From the NCBI GenBank assembly GCA_029062165.1, contig JAIDQQ010000013.1, positions 1 through 64,000 on the forward strand: 64,000 nucleotides of DNA, given 5' to 3'. Shown here piece after piece: positions 42,657-50,480 of this stretch. The position numbers and the translations under genes were made by a program. Source of the stretch: Ruminococcus sp. GTDB lineage: Bacteria > Bacillota > Clostridia > Oscillospirales > Ruminococcaceae. The notes below the pieces were generated by a model. The model did not search any database and was not told the origin of the DNA. It worked only from the letters and a program-made list of their open reading frames with translations. Within the stretch, counting starts at the first letter, position 1, and every line of letters begins with the position of its first letter.

Positions 42657-44108
42657 ATGCTTGATAACAGATTACAGGCTTGTGCCGATATGGTCAGCGG
42701 AAACGGCATTGTATGCGACATCGGTACAGACCATGCCTATCTCGCCACTGAACTTATTATAAGCGGAAAATGTCAGAAAGTAATCGCTTCGGATATAAAT
42801 ATAAGTCCGTTGGGTTCGGCACGGCGTACTGTTGAAAAAAATAATCTTACCGATAAAATTGAAATGATTCTTTCCGACGGTCTCGAAAATGTTCCGCTTG
42901 ATAACGTTTCGGATATAGTCATAGCCGGTATGGGTGGCGAAACTATTATTGATATTCTGCATAAATGTCCGGAACTCGCCGAAAGTAAAATAAGACTTAT
43001 TCTTCAGCCTATGACAAAATCGGAAGTTCTCCGGAAATGGCTTTATGACAGTAATTTTGCTATTACTTCCGAAAAGGTAGCCGAGGACAATGACAAACTT
43101 TACGTAATAATGTGTGCCGAATGGAGCGGACAGTTTCAGCGACTGACCGAAACAGAAGCTCTTGCCGGTTTTTTCGATAAAGATGACCCACTCGCCAAAA
43201 GATACATAAGCAATGAAGTTACACGTCTGCGGAAAGTTAGTTCAGCACTCGAAAAGGGCGGTATGCGGTCAGAAGCTGTACATTTTTCGGCACTTGCTTA
43301 TAAACTCGAGAACGGTATTGACAAAGTAAGTATAAATGAAGTATATGACTATCTCAATGAAGTCTATCCGGTTGATGTTCAGGAAACATGGGATAATTCC
43401 GGCTTACTTGTAGAAAATTATGATATGGAATGTACTAAGATAATGCTTTCACTTGATATAACTATACCGTCAATATATGAGGCTGAATGTAAAGGTGCGG
43501 AATTAATGATTTCCCATCACCCTGTAATTTTCCGTCCGCTGAAGAAAATAAACAGAAAAAGTCCGGTTTTCAGACTGATTTACAGTGATATTTCCGCTAT
43601 CTGTATGCATACCAATCTTGATATCGCAAAAGGTGGTACTAATGGTGTTATATTGCGTAAATTCGCCGAACATCTTGAATTTGAAAATGACCCTGAATTT
43701 TTTGAGGATTGCGGTAACGGAAACAATCTCGGCTGGATATGTACGCTTAAGGAACATATGACTGTAGAAAAATTCGGTCAGCTTTTAAAAGATTTTTTCG
43801 GCTGTCCTTACGTCCGCATGAATCGTTACGGCTCTCACAAGGTAAAGCGTTTTGCATTCTGTTCAGGTTCGGGAGGCTCTATGCTTGACCTTGCAATTTC
43901 AAAAAAATGCGACGCTTTCATTACAGGAGATGTAAAGCACGACATCTGGATTGACGCCAATAACCGTCATATTACGCTTTTTGATTGCGGTCATTTCCAT
44001 ACTGAAAACCTCGTACTCGACGAACTAAGATGTACTATTGAAGAAAAATTCCCACAGATTGAAGTGATATTAGCCGAAACTTCCATTGACCCTGCCGTTT
44101 ATCTGTGA
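42657..44108 (+). CDS. Fusion of TrmK (tRNA m1A22 methyltransferase) and Nif3-like protein
   Basis: 483 residues. Residues 1-221 match TrmK: VCDIGTDHAYLA (SAM loop), VIASDINISPLGSAR, DIVIAGMGGETI and LILQPMTKSEVLRKWL. Residues 222-483 match the Nif3/DUF34 family: QETWDNSGLLV, the dinuclear-metal ligands in ISHHPVIF, MHTNLDIAKGG, ITGDVKHD and the final DCGHFHTE. In Bacillus these are separate neighbouring genes (yqfN, yqfO). Here one continuous frame joins them with no stop or internal ribosome-binding site that I could see. TrmK methylates A22 of tRNA; Nif3 has no agreed function. Confidence 0.93.
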   Translation: MLDNRLQACADMVSGNGIVCDIGTDHAYLATELIISGKCQKVIASDINISPLGSARRTVEKNNLTDKIEMILSDGLENVPLDNVSDIVIAGMGGETIIDILHKCPELAESKIRLILQPMTKSEVLRKWLYDSNFAITSEKVAEDNDKLYVIMCAEWSGQFQRLTETEALAGFFDKDDPLAKRYISNEVTRLRKVSSALEKGGMRSEAVHFSALAYKLENGIDKVSINEVYDYLNEVYPVDVQETWDNSGLLVENYDMECTKIMLSLDITIPSIYEAECKGAELMISHHPVIFRPLKKINRKSPVFRLIYSDISAICMHTNLDIAKGGTNGVILRKFAEHLEFENDPEFFEDCGNGNNLGWICTLKEHMTVEKFGQLLKDFFGCPYVRMNRYGSHKVKRFAFCSGSGGSMLDLAISKKCDAFITGDVKHDIWIDANNRHITLFDCGHFHTENLVLDELRCTIEEKFPQIEVILAETSIDPAVYL

Positions 44109-44116
44109 GGTGCGGA

Positions 44117-44914
44117 ATGAGTATACTTATATGTCCGGTATGCCGTGAAAAACTCGACGTATCGGGAAAAAGCTACATCTGTACCAATCGCCATAGTTTC
44201 GATATTGCAAAAAGCGGTTACATAAATCTTCTTCTGTCTAAACATACCGGAAAGACTATCCACGGCGATAATAAATTAATGCTACAGGCAAGGCGTGATT
44301 TCCTTAATAAAGGCTTTTACGCTCCGTTACGTGACGCACTCTGTGAAAAAATAACTTCCGGAATTATTCTCGATGCCGGTTGCGGTGAGGGTTATTATAC
44401 ATCGGGTATAAAAAATATCTCGCCGGATTCTGAAATTTACGGCATAGATATATCCAAAACCGCTGTAGAAATGGCTTCAAAGTGCTATAAAAATATTACG
44501 TTTTCAGTCGGAAGTGTGTTCAATATTCCGGTTGCGGACTGTTCATGCGATACGCTTGTGACAGTTTTTTCGCCGTACTGTAGTAACGAATTTCAACGTG
44601 TCCTGAAAAATGACGGTACTATGTTAATGGCTATACCGTCGGAAAATCACTTGTGGGAACTCAAACAAGCAATTTATGATACGCCATACAGAAATGAAGT
44701 CAAGCCTTATGAACTCGACGGCTTTTTATTCGTCGACAGAAAACGCATAACCTATAAATTCCGGCTTGAATCCCAACAGGATATACAATCACTTTTTTCA
44801 ATGACACCTTATTATTACCGTACCGGAAAAAATCAGCAGGAAAAATTATCAAAACTGGAAAATCTCGAAATAACGGCTGATTTTGAGTTGCTTACGTACC
44901 GGAGGTCTTTATGA
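44117..44914 (+). CDS. 23S rRNA (guanine) methyltransferase, RlmA family
   Basis: 265 residues. An N-terminal zinc ribbon (CPVCREKL...CTNRHSFD) and SGYINLL are followed by a SAM-dependent methyltransferase with LDAGCGEGYYT and FSPYCSNEFQRVLK. This layout is that of RlmA(I)/RlmA(II), which methylate G745 or G748; Gram-positive enzymes normally target G748, linked to tylosin resistance. I use the ATG at 44117 rather than GTG at 44105, as GAGGTG lies between. It overlaps the next gene by four bases. Confidence 0.9.
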   Translation: MSILICPVCREKLDVSGKSYICTNRHSFDIAKSGYINLLLSKHTGKTIHGDNKLMLQARRDFLNKGFYAPLRDALCEKITSGIILDAGCGEGYYTSGIKNISPDSEIYGIDISKTAVEMASKCYKNITFSVGSVFNIPVADCSCDTLVTVFSPYCSNEFQRVLKNDGTMLMAIPSENHLWELKQAIYDTPYRNEVKPYELDGFLFVDRKRITYKFRLESQQDIQSLFSMTPYYYRTGKNQQEKLSKLENLEITADFELLTYRRSL

Positions 44915-45639
44915 AAAGTTATCTGAAACAATTTACTTCCGCATTTGTCATGCTGATTATCGGGTTGTGTCCTATGGGACTGGGTATGGTTTTTGCCGGA
45001 ATAATCGGTGAAAAATATGTCACTTTTATTACGGATTTTTCAATATTTATCGGTGCAGTTTTATGTATACCGGTCATGAAAACACAATTTTATATCAATG
45101 CAAAAGATGTATTTAAAAAACCTGCTCCCGACGCTTTATTACTGGTAATCGCTATGGCGGTTACGTACACAATTATAACCGCACTTACCGAATACAGAGA
45201 GGTACTTTCCGAACCGTCAGACGATATATACACTCTTACGGACTGGATAGGGTCAGGAATATTAGCACCGGTAGCAGAAGAAATTATTTTCAGATTTTCA
45301 ATGCTTACGCTTTTATTAACGTGTTCCGGACGAGTTAAAAAAATTGTTTCATTTGTATTGGTTTCTTTGATATGGTCTGTCATACATTTCAGCGGAACAC
45401 TACCAAGATTCATAGATATTTTTATTGTCGGAATTATTCTAAGTATCATATTTACTGAATCAGGCAATATTATATATTGTATGATATTCCATAGTATCGC
45501 AAATATATCTATCTATATTATCAGCATTAACCCTATATTTCTTGTAGATAAAATATGGCTTTTATATATAAGTATACCGTTGTTTATTGTTCTTATGAGT
45601 ATATTTGTATATATTTTCAACAAAAAAGTAAAGGACTGA
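44911..45639 (+). CDS. CPBP-family intramembrane metalloprotease
   Basis: 242 residues with about seven membrane segments. The conserved motif 1 EE-x3-R (VAEEIIFRFS), motif 2 His in WSVIHFSG and motif 3 His in FHSIANI define the CAAX/bacteriocin-processing (Abi) group. Substrate unknown; some members prenyl-process proteins or give bacteriocin immunity. The ATG overlaps the RlmA stop (ATGA), so it is co-translated. Confidence 0.9.
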   Translation: MKSYLKQFTSAFVMLIIGLCPMGLGMVFAGIIGEKYVTFITDFSIFIGAVLCIPVMKTQFYINAKDVFKKPAPDALLLVIAMAVTYTIITALTEYREVLSEPSDDIYTLTDWIGSGILAPVAEEIIFRFSMLTLLLTCSGRVKKIVSFVLVSLIWSVIHFSGTLPRFIDIFIVGIILSIIFTESGNIIYCMIFHSIANISIYIISINPIFLVDKIWLLYISIPLFIVLMSIFVYIFNKKVKD

Positions 45640-45647
45640 TTTTTTTT

Positions 45648-47399
45648 ATGGCTTTAGACGGAGCTTTTCTGTTTGCAGTGAAAAACGAACTCACACAGCT
45701 TATCGGCGGACGTATCGAAAAAATACACCAGCCGTCAAGAGAGGAAATTATTATTTCCATACGTACCCGACAAGGCAGTAAAAAACTCTATATATCGGCA
45801 AATGCCGGTAGTGCGAGGGTGCATATAACTGAAAAAAACGTCGATAATCCGCAGACCCCACCAATGTTCTGTATGCTTTTAAGAAAACGTCTCGGCAACG
45901 GAAAATTAATCGCTATCCGTCAGGACGGTCTTGAAAGAATACTGTTTCTTGATTTCGAGTGCGTAAACGAAATTGGCGATATTTTCGTTATAACTCTTGC
46001 GTGCGAGATTATGGGCAGATGTTCCAATCTGATAATAGTCAGCGACGGAAAAATTATCGACAGTATAAAGCGTGTCGACAGTGAAATGTCCCGTGAAAGA
46101 ATGGTACTTCCGGCAATGTCGTATACGTTACCGCCGAAAACTGACCGTCTTAATTTTCTTACCGCTGACGGTGAGGAAATCATTGACAGGTTACGTGAAA
46201 ATTCACAAGCGGAACTTTCCAAGGCTCTTATACGTGTCTTCGAGGGAATTTCACCTGTTCTTGCTCGTGAATGGGCTTTCTATGCCGGAAACGGTCAGCA
46301 TCTCGACGGAAATGTTTCCGGTCAGGAACTTGTGAGACTTCTTTTCATTATAAAGCGTACTCAAATACAACTTCTTGACGGTCAATGTTGTTTCAATGCG
46401 GTAATCACAAATGACGGCATTTTAAAGGATTTTTCTTTCATACCGCTTACACAGTACGGCGATTTCATGGACATCAAAGTATTACCGACTGCCTCGGAAC
46501 TACTTGACTTTTTCTACTCCGAACGTGATAATGCTGTACGTACAAAACAACGTGCAAATGACCTTTTCAGACTGCTTGTAAATCTTACTGACCGTATTAC
46601 AAGAAGAATTTCCGTACAGCGTGAAGAACTTTCTGCCTGCTCCGACAGGGATTACTATAAACTTTGCGGTGACCTGATTTCCGCTAACATCTATCGTATT
46701 AAAAAAGGCGACAGTTCCGCATTACTCGAAAACTTCTATGATGAGAATTATCCGGTTGTTGAAATCAAACTTGATGTCAGAAAAACACCGTCACAGAATG
46801 CACAGTACTATTACAATGAGTATAAAAAATCCGTCACGGCAGAAAAGAAACTCACTGAACAGATTGAACACGGTACGGAAGAATTACAGTACCTCGACAG
46901 CGTTTTTGATTCCCTTACTCGTGCTACTTCCGAAAACGATATTATACAGTTACGTCTTGAATTAAGGGAGCAGGGTTATATAAAATCCACCAATAACAAG
47001 GCAAAACCGCCTAAAGCCTTACCGCCTATTGAATATAAATCTTCCGACGGTTACACGATACTTGTCGGCAGAAATAACTGTCAGAATGATAAATTAACCC
47101 TTAAATTCGCTGAAAAATCGGATATATGGTTGCATACACAGTCTATAACCGGTTCGCACGTTATAATAGTCACCAATGGCGAAACTCCGCCCGACAGTAC
47201 CATTGAAGAGGCTTGTATTATAGCGTCCGTCAACAGCAAGGGACGTGATTCAAATCTCGTGCCGGTTGATTACTGTCTTGCAAGGTACGTAAAAAAACCG
47301 TCCGGTGCGAAACCAGGAAAAGTTATTTTTACCAACTATAAAACCGCATTTGTCAAGCCGGATATCGAACTTGAAAAAAATCGGAGGGTATCAAAATGA
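45648..47399 (+). CDS. rqcH: Ribosome quality-control factor RqcH (NFACT/Rqc2 family)
   Basis: 583 residues. NFACT-N domain (GRIEKIHQPSREEIIISIR), a central helix-hairpin and coiled coil (about 290-440), and NFACT-R domain with YTILVGRNNCQND and DIWLHTQSITGSHVII. In Bacillus RqcH binds obstructed 50S subunits and adds Ala tails; the same family is called fibronectin-binding in older annotation. The ATG at 45648 starts at the family N-terminus; codons upstream overlap the CPBP gene. Confidence 0.94.
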   Translation: MALDGAFLFAVKNELTQLIGGRIEKIHQPSREEIIISIRTRQGSKKLYISANAGSARVHITEKNVDNPQTPPMFCMLLRKRLGNGKLIAIRQDGLERILFLDFECVNEIGDIFVITLACEIMGRCSNLIIVSDGKIIDSIKRVDSEMSRERMVLPAMSYTLPPKTDRLNFLTADGEEIIDRLRENSQAELSKALIRVFEGISPVLAREWAFYAGNGQHLDGNVSGQELVRLLFIIKRTQIQLLDGQCCFNAVITNDGILKDFSFIPLTQYGDFMDIKVLPTASELLDFFYSERDNAVRTKQRANDLFRLLVNLTDRITRRISVQREELSACSDRDYYKLCGDLISANIYRIKKGDSSALLENFYDENYPVVEIKLDVRKTPSQNAQYYYNEYKKSVTAEKKLTEQIEHGTEELQYLDSVFDSLTRATSENDIIQLRLELREQGYIKSTNNKAKPPKALPPIEYKSSDGYTILVGRNNCQNDKLTLKFAEKSDIWLHTQSITGSHVIIVTNGETPPDSTIEEACIIASVNSKGRDSNLVPVDYCLARYVKKPSGAKPGKVIFTNYKTAFVKPDIELEKNRRVSK

Positions 47400-47920
47400 A
47401 TATCAGACTTAATGAAAATTTTTTCCGCCGTGACTGTCTTGTAGTCGCACCGGAACTCGTCGGGAAATTACTTGTCAGAAAACTTCCGGACGGTACGTTA
47501 ATAAGGGAGAGGATTTCCGAAACCGAGGCTTACAGAGGTGAGGAAGACAAAGCCTGTCACGCCTCTAAGGGAAAAACCAATCGCACAGAAGTAATGTACG
47601 GTGAAAGCGGTAAAATTTATGTTTATCTGTGTTACGGCATACACTGGTTAATGAATATCACTACCGGTGAAGTCGGTGAACCTCAATGTGTGCTTATCCG
47701 TGCCGGTGAAGTCCATAACGGACCTGCTAAAATAACAAAGTATCTGCATATTGACGGTACTTTCAATAAACAGTCAGTATATGGAAATCCTGAAATATGG
47801 TTTGAAGACGACGGCTTCCGTCCGGAAATAAAAACTGCTTCAAGGGTGGGCATAGATTATGCCGGTGACTACTGGAAAAATATTGAATGGCGTTTTATTG
47901 CGTCGGGGAGTGTCAAATGA
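47396..47920 (+). CDS. DNA-3-methyladenine glycosylase (AAG/MPG type)
   Basis: 174 residues, slightly short for the family (about 190-200). It removes alkylated purines from DNA. FFRRDCLVVAPELVGK, ISETEAYRGEEDKACHASKGKT (catalytic Glu region), YVYLCYGIHWLMNIT and VLIRAGE are clear. It overlaps rqcH by four bases (ATGA) and the AraC gene by four bases, so the three are coupled. Confidence 0.94.
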   Translation: MNIRLNENFFRRDCLVVAPELVGKLLVRKLPDGTLIRERISETEAYRGEEDKACHASKGKTNRTEVMYGESGKIYVYLCYGIHWLMNITTGEVGEPQCVLIRAGEVHNGPAKITKYLHIDGTFNKQSVYGNPEIWFEDDGFRPEIKTASRVGIDYAGDYWKNIEWRFIASGSVK

Positions 47921-48696
47921 ATATATTGTCTACCGGCTATAATTCGATTTATGACAGTAATTATACATTCCGGCATAAACCTGAAAAAAATTCGTTTCTG
48001 CTTATCTTGACTAAAAGTAATGCGGTATTTCGTATGAACGGTATTAATTATCGGACACCGCCGTTTACTTTCGTGCTTTATGACGATACTGTTATATGGG
48101 AATATTCCGCCGATAACGACTTCCTTATATGCGACTGGTTATGTTTCGAGAAGAAAGGCGATACTGAATTTTTTGAATCCATTGAACTGCCTTTCAATAA
48201 ACCCGTACAGTTTGCGGACGTCGATTTTATAAGTAACATGATGCGGAATATCGCCTGTGAATATTATTCGATTGCTTCCAGACGGCTCAAAATGACGGAT
48301 ACCCTTATGAAAACGTTATTGTTTAAAATAAGCGATTCTGCCGGATTCCATGAGGAATCACAGCAGACTGTTGACCCTCATTACAGTGCATTGATGGATT
48401 TAAGGGAAAAAATCTACAGAAATCCGCAGATGCGTTGGAATGTTGATTCAATGGCAAATTATGTGAATATGTCGAGGTCATATTTTCAGCATATCTATAA
48501 GGAAATGTTCGGGGTATCGTGTATTTCCGACGTAATAAGCGGTAAGATTGAAAAAGCCAAGGAAATTTTAAGTGAAACTTCCTGTACTGTCTCACAGGTA
48601 GCGACTATGTGCGGTTACGACAATGAAGAGCATTTCATGAGACAGTTTAAGAAAATAGTCGGTGTAACTCCTACAAAATATCGGAGGAAAATATAG
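47917..48696 (+). CDS. AraC-family transcriptional regulator
   Basis: 259 residues. A beta-rich N-terminal sensing domain (1-150) precedes two helix-turn-helix units: WNVDSMANYVNMSRSYFQHIYKEMFG and CTVSQVATMCGYDNEEHFMRQFKK, split here only by wording. The family C-terminal VGVTPTKYRRK is present. The start is the ATG at 47917 overlapping the glycosylase stop (GGGAG upstream). Its position after an alkylation-repair gene recalls Ada-type control, but it lacks the Ada Cys domain; the sensed signal is unknown. Confidence 0.9.
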   Translation: MNILSTGYNSIYDSNYTFRHKPEKNSFLLILTKSNAVFRMNGINYRTPPFTFVLYDDTVIWEYSADNDFLICDWLCFEKKGDTEFFESIELPFNKPVQFADVDFISNMMRNIACEYYSIASRRLKMTDTLMKTLLFKISDSAGFHEESQQTVDPHYSALMDLREKIYRNPQMRWNVDSMANYVNMSRSYFQHIYKEMFGVSCISDVISGKIEKAKEILSETSCTVSQVATMCGYDNEEHFMRQFKKIVGVTPTKYRRKI

Positions 48697-49035
48697 TCAA
48701 ATAATCTTATCAGTTGATAATTCTATTCTTTCAAGCAAGGCTATATCAACACTTTCTAAAGTATGTTCTATACGTTCAATAAGCTTGAATTGAAACTGTT
48801 CAAAGCCTGAGTAGTTCGTATGATATTTTTTATAATACGCATTTATAAATAATGTTATCCAGTAATATTCACTATAAAGAATAATTTCCGGACTTATTGT
48901 TTTTTTCATAGTATCATAGAATCTGTCCAGAAACACCCAGTTATTATAAATACTGTTTATATATTTGTCATCATATTCCGTAATTTCCTTAAATTCGTGC
49001 ATGGATTTTATTTCAATGTCAGTAAGTATTTTCAA
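48697..49035 (-). CDS. Hypothetical protein, helical
   Basis: 112 residues, all-helical in appearance, rich in Ile, Tyr and Glu, no recognisable family. It starts with TTG, 7 nt after AAGGAGG, a very strong site. Its stop codon touches the stop of the converging AraC gene with no base between. AT content looks higher than in the neighbours, which could mean recent arrival. Function unknown. Confidence 0.72.
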   Translation of the reverse strand: MKILTDIEIKSMHEFKEITEYDDKYINSIYNNWVFLDRFYDTMKKTISPEIILYSEYYWITLFINAYYKKYHTNYSGFEQFQFKLIERIEHTLESVDIALLERIELSTDKII

Positions 49036-49052
49036 AAAATAACCTCCTTAAT

Positions 49053-49077
49053 AAAAACTACCGTTTCCGGTAGTTTT
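49053..49077 (-). terminator. Terminator of the GH25 lipoprotein gene
   Basis: AAAACTACCG / CGGTAGTTTT perfect stem with TTTC loop; on the minus strand the stem is followed by a T run. Confidence 0.85.
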
Positions 49078-49082
49078 CTGAT

Positions 49083-50369
49083 TTATTTTTTTGTTTCCTC
49101 GAATCTGTCTGTATAAAGGATATTCATATCAATATAGCCGTCTATACCGTCAATAAGTCCGGTAGAGCTTGCCTGCCACATGAAATAGTCGCCGGTATAG
49201 TCTGTTTCGTCCGTAAAGTGTGCAAGCCATACAGGTTCATTGTAGTTGTTCGTCCAAGAATTGAGCAGGAAATTTTTACTGCTGTATAACATTGCGGAAT
49301 ATCCGTAACTTTCCATTTCAGCACAGAAAAGATTGAAAAGTTCGTTGAGTTCGTGCAGACTTATATTAAATTCCTGAAAATTCGTAAATTCTTCCCAGTC
49401 GAAAGCAATCGGGAAATCAAGTTCCTGACCGTCAAGAGTTTCGTTTATGTACTCCGCCAACTCCTTTACGCTTTCGGCAGAATGTAACGTTGTATAGAAA
49501 TATATACCCACTTCCAGACCGGCTTCACGTGCTTTACGGATATTTTCGGAATACCAGTCGTCCTGTTTTATCTCGTCATAGAAATGTCCCATACGTATTA
49601 TGACAAAATCGCAACCGGCATTTTTTACCGCATTGAAATCAATATCACCCTGCCATGTAGATACATCTATGCCGAATTTTGTATTGTCACCGGAATATGT
49701 TTCAATAAATTCTGTAAAAGGTGTTCCGTCGCTGTAATCGGGCGTCCATTCGCCGTTAAATTCATAGGACGGTGTTTCACTTAATACAACAACGGTCATA
49801 TTCCATGAAGTTTCATTACCGGAACTGTCCGTTACGTGTACGGTTATAGGATAATTGCCGATTTCTTCTGTATTTACTTCGCCGTCGTATGTAAGAGTGG
49901 GTACAGGGTCAAAATTATCGCCATAGCCGACAAGTTTTTTCAAATCAAATTCAGTACCTCTTGTCACGTATGGAGAATTTCCCATATTAAAGAGCGTCGG
50001 CGGTGTGGTATCGGCTACGGTATACGTAACTTTCTGCTGAAATTCACCGTCACTGTACCGACAGTTTATATATACTTCGTGTTCACCCATTTCAGAAGTA
50101 TCAAGTAATCTGTCGCCGTTGAGTATCTCGACATTGGATTTCTTTACGAAATTTTCAATGGTGATGTAGTCGTAAATCTCGACGGTTTCCGGCGTATCAA
50201 AAATAAGATTAGCCGGTGGCTTTACATTTGTCTTGTTTGAAAGTACCGGTATACTGTCCGGAACTGTAGTCCCTGATACTGTCGGCGTATTTACAGGTAG
50301 TGTCTGCACTTCACGTGTACAGCCTGTCATAAGGCTCAGTGCAATAATAGAAATAAAAAATTTTTTCAT
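49083..50369 (-). CDS. GH25 lysozyme-type lipoprotein with Ig-like domains
   Basis: 428 residues. A signal peptide with lipobox (LMTGC, Cys17) anchors it outside. Two Ig-like DUF5011-type modules (about 65-205; TVADTTPPTLFN, VTDSSGNETSW) precede the GH25 domain (about 230-428). Catalytic features are FGIDVSTWQGDIDF, the Asp-Trp-Glu of IAFDWEEF and IDMNILY at the end. It cleaves the MurNAc-GlcNAc bond of peptidoglycan. It is monocistronic with its own promoter and terminator. Confidence 0.94.
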   Translation of the reverse strand: MKKFFISIIALSLMTGCTREVQTLPVNTPTVSGTTVPDSIPVLSNKTNVKPPANLIFDTPETVEIYDYITIENFVKKSNVEILNGDRLLDTSEMGEHEVYINCRYSDGEFQQKVTYTVADTTPPTLFNMGNSPYVTRGTEFDLKKLVGYGDNFDPVPTLTYDGEVNTEEIGNYPITVHVTDSSGNETSWNMTVVVLSETPSYEFNGEWTPDYSDGTPFTEFIETYSGDNTKFGIDVSTWQGDIDFNAVKNAGCDFVIIRMGHFYDEIKQDDWYSENIRKAREAGLEVGIYFYTTLHSAESVKELAEYINETLDGQELDFPIAFDWEEFTNFQEFNISLHELNELFNLFCAEMESYGYSAMLYSSKNFLLNSWTNNYNEPVWLAHFTDETDYTGDYFMWQASSTGLIDGIDGYIDMNILYTDRFEETKK

Positions 50370-50399
50370 GCTGTCTCCTTAAAGTATTTTTATACAAAA

Positions 50400-50428
50400 A
50401 TTATATCACATATCAGATAGTTTGTAAA
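50400..50428 (-). promoter_or_regulatory. Sigma-A promoter of the GH25 gene
   Basis: On the minus strand TTTACA (50423-50428), 17 bp, TATAAT (50400-50405). Confidence 0.8.
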
Positions 50429-50444
50429 GTATATTTTAATATAT

Positions 50445-50476
50445 TTAAAACGGAAGGTTTTAATAACCTTCCGTTT
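50445..50476 (-). terminator. Terminator of the P-type ATPase gene
   Basis: A perfect 12-bp stem AAACGGAAGGTT / AACCTTCCGTTT with a five-base loop; the minus strand continues with TTTAAATA, a weak T tract. Confidence 0.8.
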
Positions 50477-50480
50477 GTTA

